Shown piece after piece: positions 9,005 to 17,862 of a stretch of 64,000 bases of DNA. Positions within the stretch are counted from its first letter, which is position 1. The number at the start of each line of letters is the position of its first letter. The stretch is from an uncultured Prevotellaceae bacterium (GTDB lineage Bacteria; Bacteroidota; Bacteroidia; Bacteroidales; Bacteroidaceae), in contig CADCDK010000008.1 in assembly GCA_902800185.1 (NCBI GenBank), positions 1 to 64,000 of the forward strand, given 5' to 3'. The position numbers and the translations under genes were made by a program. The notes below the pieces were generated by a model that was given only the letters and a program-made list of their open reading frames with translations, was not told where the DNA came from and did not search any database.

Positions 9005-10174
9005 TTATGGAATATACACGTACGTAAGCATCGCCCGCTTGATGTTCTTCATCACGAACACAGGTAACAGCGCGAACAACCCCAACGCCGCCATATTGAA
9101 CCATGCGTACATCATCGGATAGCCATTGAAGACCGTTATCTGATACATCATATAATAATGACGCAGGGGGAAAAGCTGAGCCAAAGACTCAAGAGGCGTA
9201 TCCATCGCTATAACGGGGAATATCCCACCTGCCATCGAGAAGCTCAGTACCGCCCACAGAGAGCAGACACTCATGGACATGCGCAACGAGGGCATCAATC
9301 CGAAAATGAAAACGCCGAACCCCTGCGCAGCAAACACGGAGAGGCAGGTGAGCAACACCATCGGCAAGAGACCGCCAGGATGGGGAAACTGTAACACGCC
9401 AAACACATAATACATGTAGGCAAAGCTCATGAACAGGAATACAAGCGTCTGCAGGAACAGCTTGCCCGAAATGGCAACATAGATATTACCACCTGCCATC
9501 TCTATCCACTCCTTAGAGGTATTGAACTTGATTTCCGTTCCCAGGGAATAGGCAGTAAGCATGAACATGAACAACATCAGCACACCTGGAATGAGCATGG
9601 TGCTGACATAGATGTTATAACTGATCCACGGATTGTTGATAGGATGCAAGTCCACAGCAATCGGTTGCAGGAAAGTCCGCACCTGAGCCTCGGTATAGCC
9701 TTTCGCCAACATCGTAGCCTGCCCCACCGCCGCCGAGCCCAACGAAGAAATGGTCTTCAAGTCTCGGAAGAGCAACGAGCCAGCCGTGAGCGACGTATAA
9801 GTGTAATAAAAGGAAATTCTCGGTTGGCGGGCAGACAGCAAATCATCGGTCGTACCCTTGGGAATATACAGGAAAGCGTAGATCTCATTGCGCTGAATGG
9901 CATTGCGTGCCTCGTTCAAATTGGTGTAGCTCCCTGCCACATGCGAGGTCTGGAAGCCATCAAGACGGCGAATCAGGGAACGGGTGGTCGATGTATTGTC
10001 GAGATCGACCACTCCAACAGGCAACTCCACGGGCAATCCCTCATGCATCATGGATGTGAAGAACAGGATCACGATTGCAGGAAAAACAATCATACAGAAA
10101 AAATAGACGGGATGTGAGCGAAGGTTCCCACACTCACGAATAGCGATTCTATAGACTTGTCCCAATACTCCCAT
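9005..10174 (-). CDS. ABC-2 type permease, first of a pair
   Basis: 389 aa, ATG at 10174. N-terminal helix (about 24-42, VYFFCMIVFPAIVILFFTSM), periplasmic domain with the segment VGVVDLDNTSTTRSLIRRLDGF seen in this family, then five C-terminal helices ending near VYIP. Distantly similar in layout to the next gene downstream, so the two probably form a heterodimeric membrane part. It starts 41 bp after the HlyD-like gene. Substrate is not visible from sequence; family members export drugs, bile salts or lipids. Like its partner it lacks a fused nucleotide-binding domain. Confidence 0.85.
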   Translation of the reverse strand: MGVLGQVYRIAIRECGNLRSHPVYFFCMIVFPAIVILFFTSMMHEGLPVELPVGVVDLDNTSTTRSLIRRLDGFQTSHVAGSYTNLNEARNAIQRNEIYAFLYIPKGTTDDLLSARQPRISFYYTYTSLTAGSLLFRDLKTISSLGSAAVGQATMLAKGYTEAQVRTFLQPIAVDLHPINNPWISYNIYVSTMLIPGVLMLFMFMLTAYSLGTEIKFNTSKEWIEMAGGNIYVAISGKLFLQTLVFLFMSFAYMYYVFGVLQFPHPGGLLPMVLLTCLSVFAAQGFGVFIFGLMPSLRMSMSVCSLWAVLSFSMAGGIFPVIAMDTPLESLAQLFPLRHYYMMYQITVFNGYPMMYAWFNMAALGLFALLPVFVMKNIKRAMLTYVYIP

Positions 10175-10215
10175 GACGACCGTTCCCTATCTATTGCTCC
10201 CTCACCTACAACTTT

Positions 10216-11199
10216 CTACTTGATGATCAAGGACATACCAGGTCGGAGCCCATCAAAACGCTCAATAGGGCGAGCTTTCACCTCGAAGGTCTTCAAATCG
10301 TACTGTCCGTTGGCTTTGGTTGCCTTCCATACTGCATAGGCACCTTCATCCTTGATATAGAACACCTTCATTTTCAGTTCCTTGTTGAATGCAGGAGAGT
10401 AAGCCGTGAAGGTATCTCCCACCTTCAAACCCTTCAACTGATCCTCACGTACATTGAATGTTCCCCACATGTCCTCCATGACAGAAATGCTCATGATAGG
10501 TGAGCCTGTTCCAACAAGTTCACCCACTTTGGGATAGACGCTTGAAACCTCACCGGCAATCTGTGCCACCTGAACAGTCTCGTGGATATAGGAATTGACC
10601 TCCTGCACAGCTCCTTTCGCACGGTTCACCTGTGCCTGAGCAGCAAGTTTCTCCTCTCGACGGGCACCGTTCTTCGCCATCTCATACTGACTCTTTGCCG
10701 CTTTCTCCTGCGCCTCCAAAGCCTTATAGTTCGCCAAAGCCTCGTCACGTTTCTGCGCACTCATCACGCCTTCGTCATAAAGCCGCTGTACACGTTCATA
10801 GCTCTTATGGGCAATCTCAAGACCAGCCTTGGCCTGCTGCCAGATCTGATAGGCCGCACTCACCTGTTCCTGACGAGCACCTGCCTGTGCCATCTGGCTC
10901 ATGGCAGAGGCAGCATCCTCCGCACTCATGGCCTGCGCCTTCTTCGCCTCCACCTCGGGGGCATCAAGGATGGCAAGCGTGTCACCTACACGCACAAAGT
11001 CACCTTCCTTGACACGCAGTTCAAGAATACGACCAGGAACCTTACTTGACACACGATATTCCGTTACTTCCACCTCGCCTTGGATAATTTCTGGTGAACG
11101 GTCAAGGGCAAAGAAGCCTATAACAGCCACAATGATGACCACCGTCGTAAAACCGATAACGGCAAGGAGAATATTGTTGTGTTGGGTTTTTGCTGACAT
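10216..11199 (-). CDS. HlyD-family periplasmic adaptor
   Basis: 327 aa. One N-terminal membrane helix (about 9-31), first half of a biotinyl-lipoyl-like domain (VSSKVPGRILELRVKEGDFV, with TLAILDAPE), a long helical hairpin (about 75-200, rich in A, Q, K and E), the second lipoyl half (AGEVSSVYPKVGELVGTGSP) and a C-terminal beta-barrel ending RFDGLRPGMSLIIK. Known role: adaptor joining an inner-membrane exporter to a TolC channel. It lies between the TolC gene (50 bp upstream) and the two permeases, which fits a three-part exporter. Confidence 0.9.
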   Translation of the reverse strand: MSAKTQHNNILLAVIGFTTVVIIVAVIGFFALDRSPEIIQGEVEVTEYRVSSKVPGRILELRVKEGDFVRVGDTLAILDAPEVEAKKAQAMSAEDAASAMSQMAQAGARQEQVSAAYQIWQQAKAGLEIAHKSYERVQRLYDEGVMSAQKRDEALANYKALEAQEKAAKSQYEMAKNGARREEKLAAQAQVNRAKGAVQEVNSYIHETVQVAQIAGEVSSVYPKVGELVGTGSPIMSISVMEDMWGTFNVREDQLKGLKVGDTFTAYSPAFNKELKMKVFYIKDEGAYAVWKATKANGQYDLKTFEVKARPIERFDGLRPGMSLIIK

Positions 11200-11249
11200 A
11201 ATGTATTGCTGTATTTATTTGTTTCTGTAATGCTATCTTCTTGAATATA

Positions 11250-12764
11250 TTAATAAAGTACGCCAAGCGCGCGACGCAAACCGATTTGCGACATGCGAAC
11301 ATCAATCTCCGCATCGATACGCTGACTTTGGGCCAAATGCCAGGCAGTCTGTGCAGCCATCACATCGGTGGCTTCTATCACACCCTCACGGAAGCCCACG
11401 TTGGCACAACGCAAGTTCTCATCGGCACTGGCAATATTCTTCTGCGTAACAGCCAAGCGCTTTTGAGCCTCGCTCACCTTGTACCGGCTTTGCGCCACTT
11501 GCAAGTCTATCTTTTCCTGAGCATCGTTCATCTCCATGCAGGCGATGTTGGTCGTTGCCTTGCTTGCCCGCACTTTGTACTCGCCTTCAAACCAGTTCCA
11601 AACAGGTACACGCACCATGACACCCACATTCCAGACTCCCGCAAACTTTCTCTGGAAGCCATTAAACACGTTGGGGTTGCTAACCATGTATCCGCCCGTG
11701 AGAGCTACCTGTGGCAGATAGGCGGCCCGAATGAGCTTGGTGGATGCCCGACTCATGTCTATAACATTCTGCAACATGCGCAACTCAGGTCTGTTTTCTT
11801 CCGTATTCTCCATCAACAGGTCATCTGTAACAAGATTGGCCTCACCTGCTGCCATCTGTCTGGCATCAAATTCTTTCACCTCGTCAACCAAGACGATATC
11901 CTCTTCCAGTGACAATCCACAGAGTTGGCAGAGCAACATCTTAGCCAAAGAAAGACCGTTCTCAACCTGAGTGACTTGCATATCCGCCTCATTCGTCCGC
12001 ACATCGACCTTCAATCCGTCGGCACGCGTAGCCACGCCCTGTTCAATCATCTTATGAACGTCTTCGTCAAGCTTCTGCACAAGGTCACGGTAGCTGAGTG
12101 CCAACTGGTGCTTGCTCTTCAGGGAAACCACCGTCCAATAAGTCTGGTCGATGTTCAGCAGCGTGTTCTGCATCACGGTCTCGTTCTCATTGACAGCCAT
12201 CTTCTCACGGATATCGGCCATCTGGTTGGCCGCCGTGATGGCACCACCCATATATAAAGGTTGCTGCAACATAACTGATGCAGCCCAGACATTCTTGGTA
12301 TCGGTTTTGAAAGCATCACGAAGTTCTTCTCCAAACTGGTTTCCCATCGCAGCCACCTTTTCACCAACGGGAGTCATGATGGCACCCAGATGCTGCGCCA
12401 TCTCAGGAGTAACCAGTCCACGCTCGACCATTCCCGTGACAACGGAGTTCATGTGCGATGAGACGCCGCCGACAGCATTGGTACCAAGATTGCTCAACGT
12501 GCCTTTCTGGTCGTTGCTCAACAACGAGATTTCCCTGCTGAAATATTCATATCCACCCAGCAGATCAACCTTGGGAAGATACTTGGTGCGCACAGCCTTG
12601 CGCGTGTTTCGCGCCACATCTTGCTTGAGTCGCGTGACATTCAGCTGCTTATTGTTACGCAAAGCCAATGCCCGGCAACTGTCAAGCGACAGCATCCGCT
12701 GGGCACAAACTGGCAGACACGTAGCCAGAAGCACGCAAGTCACGAAGAACAGCCCCCTTTTCAT
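11250..12764 (-). CDS. TolC-family outer-membrane channel
   Basis: 504 aa with a signal peptide (about 1-21, cleaved near VCA/QRM). Two OEP repeats are visible: ALRNNKQLNVTRLKQDVARNT near 33 and, in the second half, ENRPELRMLQNVIDMSRA and ASKATTNIACMEMNDAQEKI. Length fits a trimer-forming TolC protein. Known role: outer-membrane duct of three-part exporters. It is followed by the adaptor and two permeases, and preceded 48 bp upstream by a coiled-coil membrane protein. Confidence 0.92.
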   Translation of the reverse strand: MKRGLFFVTCVLLATCLPVCAQRMLSLDSCRALALRNNKQLNVTRLKQDVARNTRKAVRTKYLPKVDLLGGYEYFSREISLLSNDQKGTLSNLGTNAVGGVSSHMNSVVTGMVERGLVTPEMAQHLGAIMTPVGEKVAAMGNQFGEELRDAFKTDTKNVWAASVMLQQPLYMGGAITAANQMADIREKMAVNENETVMQNTLLNIDQTYWTVVSLKSKHQLALSYRDLVQKLDEDVHKMIEQGVATRADGLKVDVRTNEADMQVTQVENGLSLAKMLLCQLCGLSLEEDIVLVDEVKEFDARQMAAGEANLVTDDLLMENTEENRPELRMLQNVIDMSRASTKLIRAAYLPQVALTGGYMVSNPNVFNGFQRKFAGVWNVGVMVRVPVWNWFEGEYKVRASKATTNIACMEMNDAQEKIDLQVAQSRYKVSEAQKRLAVTQKNIASADENLRCANVGFREGVIEATDVMAAQTAWHLAQSQRIDAEIDVRMSQIGLRRALGVLY

Positions 12765-12812
12765 ATCATCAACTTTCTGTCATCTGCGCATGGGCAGATT
12801 GCTTTATGTAAA

Positions 12813-13685
12813 CTATTTAAATGTAAAACTTCTTGAACCGATCATATTACCGTCGGCAAAGATGCTGACCTGATAAGTACCGGCTACCAATGCCTGCGAC
12901 ACCTCCCAATAGAGTGTCACGGGCAATTCCTGACCGCCATATTCCACGCTCTTCTTCATGGTACACTGCAGCGAGCGGTTTTCGTAAGTAAAGGTTCCTC
13001 CATTGCCAAGAACAGAACCTGTAGGCGACGTGATGCGGACATAGAGCGTCTTCATGCCTCCCTGTGCCGTCACATTCTTTGCCAGGGAGAAATTCACCTG
13101 GATCGTCTTACACTTGCTCATGTTTTCAGACTGCTTGCCACGTTTGTTCTTGGCGATCATATTGATACCCGTTGCATCGAGCTGGGCAGCAATGGCCACT
13201 TTCTCGGAAAGCGTCTGCTTTTCCGTGTTCAGTCCCTGTATCTGCTGCGTTGCCTCTGCATACTGTGCCTTCACGCGGGTATTCTCCTCTGTGAGGTTCT
13301 GATTCAGGCGGTTCAGCGAGTCAATCTCAAGCACATAGCTGCGAAGCACGGCACGAACCGTCGCGAGCTCTTTCTTCAGGCGGGCAATCTCGCGGGCATC
13401 GGATGCTTTCACCTGCTGCAACTCGGCCAAGAGTTTCTGCGTCTTTTCCTGTTCTGCGGAAAGCTGTGCCACGATGGAGTCGTTATTGATCTTCGTCTTC
13501 ATCTCGCTATACTGGTCGGCAAACTGTTGGTACTCGCTTTCCATTTCTTTCTTATCGAGTTCCGCCAGCTCCTGCATCACACGGTTTTCTTCTTTTTGCT
13601 GGTCAAGGCTGACGTATAAATAGCCAATGCCAGCCAACAGTAAGATAACGATAACAATCAGGGGAATCAGAATCTTTTTATTCAT
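12813..13685 (-). CDS. Membrane-anchored coiled-coil protein of unknown function
   Basis: 290 aa. I do not recognise a named family. One N-terminal membrane helix (about 5-25) is followed by a long coiled coil (about 28-165, heptad-like with many E, K, Q and L) and a C-terminal beta-rich domain (about 190-290; KTIQVNFSLAKNVTAQGG ... LPVTLYWEVSQALVAGTYQVSIF). Orientation predicts the coiled coil and the beta domain in the periplasm. It is the first gene of the export operon, so it may be a structural or regulatory partner of the exporter; this is inference. Start: GTG ATG occur together; the ATG at 13685 is preferred because MNKK is a normal membrane-protein N-terminus. Confidence 0.75.
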   Translation of the reverse strand: MNKKILIPLIVIVILLLAGIGYLYVSLDQQKEENRVMQELAELDKKEMESEYQQFADQYSEMKTKINNDSIVAQLSAEQEKTQKLLAELQQVKASDAREIARLKKELATVRAVLRSYVLEIDSLNRLNQNLTEENTRVKAQYAEATQQIQGLNTEKQTLSEKVAIAAQLDATGINMIAKNKRGKQSENMSKCKTIQVNFSLAKNVTAQGGMKTLYVRITSPTGSVLGNGGTFTYENRSLQCTMKKSVEYGGQELPVTLYWEVSQALVAGTYQVSIFADGNMIGSRSFTFK

Positions 13686-13737
13686 CACGTAATCTCTTTT
13701 TCTGTTTAATTTTCAAGAAACTTTGTCAAACTGAATG

Positions 13738-13769
13738 CAAAAATAATTGATTTTTGAGAAATAACCAAG
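13738..13769 (-). promoter_or_regulatory. Promoter of the export operon
   Basis: Minus-strand CTTG (13766-13769), 20-nt spacer, TATTTTTG (13738-13745). One mismatch to the -33 consensus. The start codon is about 50 nt downstream. Confidence 0.55.
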
Positions 13770-13856
13770 AAAAAACGTTTTCAAGCCTTGGTTTATACTA
13801 AAATTTTACTTTTTTATGGAAATATTGAGGATTTAGGAGAGTTATTTCTCACACTT

Positions 13857-13891
13857 TTTGTTGTGCGGTTGAACAAAAATGTCTATATTTG
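13857..13891 (+). promoter_or_regulatory. Promoter of the cyd operon
   Basis: TATATTTG at 13884-13891 is a full -7 match. The nearest TTTG (13857-13860) is 23 nt away, longer than usual; GTTG at 20 nt is the alternative. Start codon 29 nt downstream. Confidence 0.5.
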
Positions 13892-13920
13892 CGGAATAAA
13901 TCTATTCATAAGACACCACC

Positions 13921-14142
13921 ATGAAGAAAGAAGGCTTTCTATACAGGATCTTTGACCTGTATTATGACGGGTTTCGCAACATGACGCTCGGTAAGACGTT
14001 GTGGGCGATTATCCTCATCAAGCTCTTCGTCATCTTCGTCATTCTCAAGGTCTTCTTTTTCCCCAACTTCCTGCAGAGCAAGGTTGCCTCTGGCGAAGAA
14101 GCCGACTATGTATCGAATGAACTGGCAGAGAGGTCGCAATAA
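13921..14142 (+). CDS. DUF4492 protein
   Basis: 73 aa with a single membrane helix (about 26-46, LWAIILIKLFVIFVILKVFFF) preceded by a basic/aromatic N-terminus (LYRIFDLYYDGFRNMTLGKTL). It matches the small DUF4492 family found in front of cydAB in Bacteroidetes. It is 61 bp upstream of cydA under a shared promoter. By analogy with other small cyd-linked membrane proteins it may help assemble or stabilise the oxidase, but that is inference. Confidence 0.85.
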   Translation: MKKEGFLYRIFDLYYDGFRNMTLGKTLWAIILIKLFVIFVILKVFFFPNFLQSKVASGEEADYVSNELAERSQ

Positions 14143-14203
14143 GCCATCCCACCCCAGGCGGTGTAACTCTTTTTTCAATTGCTAACAAACAACAAAACCA
14201 TTT

Positions 14204-15808
14204 ATGATGAACAATCTATTATTAGACATTACCACAGGAACGATTGACTGGTCGAGAGCGCAATTCGCCCTGACAGCCATCTATCACTGGCTCTTTGTAC
14301 CCCTCACGTTGGGTCTTGCAGTCATTATGGGAATCGCTGAGACGTGCTACTACCGCACGGAGAAGCCATTCTGGAAAAGAACCGCACGTTTCTGGCAGAA
14401 GCTTTTCGGTGTAAACTTCGCTATGGGTGTTGCCACAGGCATCATCCTTGAGTTCGAGTTTGGCACGAACTGGTCTAACTACTCATGGTTCGTAGGCGAC
14501 ATCTTCGGTGCTCCTCTTGCCGTGGAAGGCATTGTTGCCTTCTTCATGGAATCAACGTTTGTTGCCGTGATGTACTTCGGTTGGAACAAGGTTTCGCGCG
14601 GCTTCCACCTCGCATCGACATGGCTCACCGGTCTCGGTGCAACCATTTCAGCATGGTGGATTCTCGTTGCCAACGCATGGATGCAATATCCGGTAGGCTG
14701 CGAATTCAATCCCGACACCATGCGCAACGAGATGGTCTCGTTCTTTGAAGTTGCCCTGTCGCCCTTTGCCGTTGGAAAGTTCTGTCACACGGTCACCTCT
14801 GCCTGGATTATCGGAGGTGTCTTCACGGTTGCTGTCAGTTGCTGGTATCTGCTGAAGAAGCGCGAGGAGAAACTTGCCATCGAGAGCATCAAGATTGGCG
14901 CAAGCGTCGGACTGGTTGCTTCCGTTTTAGCCGCCATGACCGGCCACACGTCAGCTTATCAGGTAGCACAGGTGCAACCCATGAAGCTGGCTGCCATGGA
15001 AGCACTCTATGAGGGAGGAACCGACCAAAGCCTTACCGCAGTAGCTTGGGTGAATCCATTTGTTCAGCCCGACTACATGAATGAGACAGAGCCTCCTTTG
15101 CGCATCGCAGCCCCCTACGCTCTTTCTTTCCTTGCCACCAACGACTTCCACGGCTATGTGCCAGGCATCAAGGAACTGCTGAACGGCTATACCAAGGCTG
15201 ACGGTTCACAGGAGCCCTCCATTGAGGAGAAAATCAAGCGCGGACGGTCTGCCATTTATGCGTTGATGACCTATCGCAATGCCAAGAAGACAGGCTCTCA
15301 AGAAGCTCAGGAGATGAGTCTGAAAACTTTGAAAAAGAACATGCCATACTTTGGCTACGGCTACATCAAGTCTGCCGACCAGGTTGTGCCGTTCATCCCC
15401 GTCTGCTTCTGGTCATTCCGCCTCATGGTTGGACTGGGCTGTCTCTTTATCGTCTTCTTCGCACTGGTGCTTTTCATTACCTACCAAGACAAGTTCAAGG
15501 CCCTCGGCATCAGCAAGCTTTGGAAAGACATGCCACTTGCCGACCACAAATACCTACACATGGCAGCCATTGCCTTGGTACCATTGGCCTATATTGCCAG
15601 CGAAGCAGGATGGATGGTTGCTGAGATGGGACGCCAACCGTGGACCATTCAGGACATGCTGCCCACATGGGCTGCCGTGAGTGACCTACATGCCGGTTCC
15701 GTAGCACTGACCTTCTTTATCTTCCTTGCCCTGTTCACCACAATGCTGGCAGTGGAAATCAACATCCTGCTCAAGCAAATCAAAAAAGGACCGGAGCAGG
15801 AATCATAA
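14204..15808 (+). CDS. cydA: Cytochrome bd oxidase subunit I
   Basis: 534 aa. It oxidises quinol and, with CydB, reduces O2 to water at low oxygen. Visible hallmarks: the haem-ligand histidine in AIYHWLFVPLTLG (H28), the acidic helix FGAPLAVEGIVAFFMEST, FCHTVTSAWIIGG with the second histidine, and the conserved GRQPW starting at residue 476. The Q-loop region (about 250-400) is of moderate length. Second gene of DUF4492-cydA-cydB. The stop codon leads directly into a TAGTCAAA repeat. Confidence 0.97.
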   Translation: MMNNLLLDITTGTIDWSRAQFALTAIYHWLFVPLTLGLAVIMGIAETCYYRTEKPFWKRTARFWQKLFGVNFAMGVATGIILEFEFGTNWSNYSWFVGDIFGAPLAVEGIVAFFMESTFVAVMYFGWNKVSRGFHLASTWLTGLGATISAWWILVANAWMQYPVGCEFNPDTMRNEMVSFFEVALSPFAVGKFCHTVTSAWIIGGVFTVAVSCWYLLKKREEKLAIESIKIGASVGLVASVLAAMTGHTSAYQVAQVQPMKLAAMEALYEGGTDQSLTAVAWVNPFVQPDYMNETEPPLRIAAPYALSFLATNDFHGYVPGIKELLNGYTKADGSQEPSIEEKIKRGRSAIYALMTYRNAKKTGSQEAQEMSLKTLKKNMPYFGYGYIKSADQVVPFIPVCFWSFRLMVGLGCLFIVFFALVLFITYQDKFKALGISKLWKDMPLADHKYLHMAAIALVPLAYIASEAGWMVAEMGRQPWTIQDMLPTWAAVSDLHAGSVALTFFIFLALFTTMLAVEINILLKQIKKGPEQES

Positions 15809-15890
15809 ATTGTCAAATAGTCAAATAGTAAATAGTCAATTAGTAAAATTGTCAAATAGTAAAATAGTCAAATTGTCAAATAGTCAAATA
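15809..15890 (+). repeat. TAGTCAAA tandem repeat between cydA and cydB
   Basis: About ten imperfect 7-8-nt units (TAGTCAAA, TTGTCAAA, TAGTAAA) fill the gap from the cydA stop codon to 11 bp before cydB. Unit length is not a multiple of three, so TAG recurs in different frames. Confidence 0.85.
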
Positions 15891-15901
15891 AAAATGCTGC
15901 T

Positions 15902-17044
15902 ATGACATACGGATTTTTGCAACAATATTGGTGGTTCTTAGTAAGTCTGCTGGGAGCCCTGTTGGTTTTCCTGATGTTTGTTCAGGGTGCCAATTCCATG
16001 ATTTTCCAACTGGGCAAGACAGCCGAGGAACGCCGACTGGTCATCAACTCCACAGGTCGTAAATGGGAATTTACGTTCACCACACTGGTTACTTTCGGCG
16101 GTGCTTTCTTCGCTTCGTTCCCATTGTTCTATAGCACCAGCTTCGGCGGAGCCTACTGGCTGTGGATGCTCATTCTGTTTTCGTTTGTGCTACAGGCTGT
16201 CAGCTATGAGTTCCAAAACAAGCTCGGCAACCTCTTGGGTACACGGACGTTCCAGACATTCCTCGTAATCAATGGCGTGGTGGGTCCGCTGCTCTTAGGA
16301 GGAGCCGTGGCAACGTTCTTCACAGGTTCCAACTTCATCATTGAGAAAGGAAACATCACAGATATGGCACAGCCTGTCATCAGCCGTTGGGCCAATGGGA
16401 GCAACGGTCTCGACGCGCTGCTCGACCCCTGGAACCTGATCTTCGGCCTGGCGGTGTTCTTCCTTGCCCGTGTGCTCGGTTTGTTCTATATTATAAATAA
16501 TGTGAATGACCCGACTATCCGTACCCGCGCCCGCGGCTACCTGACCGGCACCTCCGTCTTGTTCCTTGTCTTGTTCCTGCTTTTCCTTGGTCGCACGCTC
16601 TTTGGCTACGGCTATGCCTACAATCCCGAATCTGGTGTTGCCGCTATTGTCTCGGGTAAGTATCTGAGCAATGCCATTGACATGTGGTACCTGACGCTTA
16701 TCATGCTCGTTGGTGTAGTGTTACTGCTCTTTGCCATCTGGCGCACCGTGACCAAGCCCGACTTCAACCGTGGCATCTGGCCCGCAGGCATCGGCGTGGT
16801 ACTTGTCGTGCTGGTACTTCTGCTCTTTGCCGGTTGGAACAACACCTGCTACTACCCTTCCAACGAAGACCTGCAGAGCTCACTCAGCATTCAGAATTCC
16901 TGCTCCAGCGAGTTTACCCTACGCACGATGGCCTATGTCAGCCTGCTCATTCCCTTCGTGCTGGCATACATTTTCTATGCATGGCGTGCCATCGACAGCA
17001 AGCCTATCGACAAGGAGGAGATTGCCAACGGAGAGGCGTATTGA
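15902..17044 (+). CDS. cydB: Cytochrome bd oxidase subunit II
   Basis: 380 aa, eight or nine hydrophobic helices, N-terminus LQQYWWFLVSLLGALLVFLMFVQGAN typical of Bacteroidetes CydB. It binds CydA to form the membrane quinol oxidase. The C-terminal half has RARGYLTGTSVLFLVLF and a long last helix (LLIPFVLAYIFYAWRAID). The stop TGA is the first part of a doubled 8-mer, TGAGGAGT TGAGGAAC, a two-unit version of the repeats seen elsewhere. Confidence 0.95.
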   Translation: MTYGFLQQYWWFLVSLLGALLVFLMFVQGANSMIFQLGKTAEERRLVINSTGRKWEFTFTTLVTFGGAFFASFPLFYSTSFGGAYWLWMLILFSFVLQAVSYEFQNKLGNLLGTRTFQTFLVINGVVGPLLLGGAVATFFTGSNFIIEKGNITDMAQPVISRWANGSNGLDALLDPWNLIFGLAVFFLARVLGLFYIINNVNDPTIRTRARGYLTGTSVLFLVLFLLFLGRTLFGYGYAYNPESGVAAIVSGKYLSNAIDMWYLTLIMLVGVVLLLFAIWRTVTKPDFNRGIWPAGIGVVLVVLVLLLFAGWNNTCYYPSNEDLQSSLSIQNSCSSEFTLRTMAYVSLLIPFVLAYIFYAWRAIDSKPIDKEEIANGEAY

Positions 17045-17057
17045 GGAGTTGAGGAAC
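17042..17057 (+). repeat. Two-unit repeat starting at the cydB stop
   Basis: TGAGGAGT TGAGGAAC; the first TGA is the cydB stop codon. Small, and could be chance on its own. Confidence 0.4.
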
Positions 17058-17082
17058 TACGCCTTTTAAAACGTATTCGACC

Positions 17083-17769
17083 ATGAGGAAACTGTTTATA
17101 ACAACACTTCTCGCTACGATCGTGTCGTTCTGTGCCCATGCGCAGAACGACACATTGCGTCATGAGGTACTCATTGAGACCTCTGAGGGAAACATCCGTG
17201 TCGTTCTCTACAACGAGACACCCCGTCATCGTGACAACTTCCTTCGGTTGGTGGGTGAAGGGTTCTACGACGGCATCATCTGGCACCGCGTCATTCGTGA
17301 CTTCATGATTCAGACTGGCGACTCCACCATGCGCCATGCCCAGCCTGGCGACTATGTCGGTGCCCATTCGCCCGACTATACCATCCCGGCAGAGATTGTC
17401 TATCCCCGCTACTATCATAAGCGGGGCGCATTAGCGGCTGCCCGTGAGAGCGACGAGGTGAACCCCACTCATGCCTCGTCGTCAAGCCAGTTCTACATTG
17501 TCTATGGAAAGACGTTCAGCTCACTCGACCTTGACAAGTGGAACGCCCGCATACAGGAGCAGACACACGGACTGATGAACATGACCGACGAGATTCGCAC
17601 CTGCTACCGCAGCAAAGGCGGCACCCCCCATCTCGACACGCAATATACGGTGTTTGGCGAGGTCTTGGAAGGGATGGATGTGGTCAAAGCCATTCAACGC
17701 GCCGAAACCGACGATTACGACCGTCCCGTTTACGACATCCGTATCTTGCGTGCTACCGTTGTGAAATAA
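17083..17769 (+). CDS. Secreted cyclophilin-type peptidyl-prolyl isomerase
   Basis: 228 aa with a signal peptide (about 1-20, CAHA/QND), so it should act in the periplasm. The cyclophilin core is clear: EGNIRVVLYNETPRHRDNF, FYDGIIWHRVIRDFMIQTGD, the active-site-like stretch SSSQFYIVYGKTF and the final FGEVLEGMDVVKAIQRAETD. An insertion at about 115-180 separates the strands, as in several Bacteroidetes homologues. Family role: cis-trans isomerisation of prolyl bonds. It follows cydB by 38 bp on the same strand with no promoter seen between, so it may be co-transcribed. Confidence 0.93.
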   Translation: MRKLFITTLLATIVSFCAHAQNDTLRHEVLIETSEGNIRVVLYNETPRHRDNFLRLVGEGFYDGIIWHRVIRDFMIQTGDSTMRHAQPGDYVGAHSPDYTIPAEIVYPRYYHKRGALAAARESDEVNPTHASSSSQFYIVYGKTFSSLDLDKWNARIQEQTHGLMNMTDEIRTCYRSKGGTPHLDTQYTVFGEVLEGMDVVKAIQRAETDDYDRPVYDIRILRATVVK

Positions 17770-17806
17770 TATCCCATATTTCTGCCACGTTCTCAGCATT
17801 TTTTTG

Positions 17807-17814
17807 TACTTTTG
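17807..17814 (+). promoter_or_regulatory. -7 box for the DUF4922 fusion gene
   Basis: TACTTTTG. The upstream -33 match is poor (TCTG at 22 nt). It overlaps a TTG that could be read as an upstream in-frame start, so the real start should be the ATG at 17863. Confidence 0.5.
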
Positions 17815-17862
17815 CATGTCTTTTATTACACAGACAACATTGCATTTAACACGAGAAACATT

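Noticed and set aside
17812..17862. Upstream TTG start for the GT2/DUF4922/SpoIID gene
   Set aside because: The TTG is part of the -7 box, so it would not be in the mRNA.
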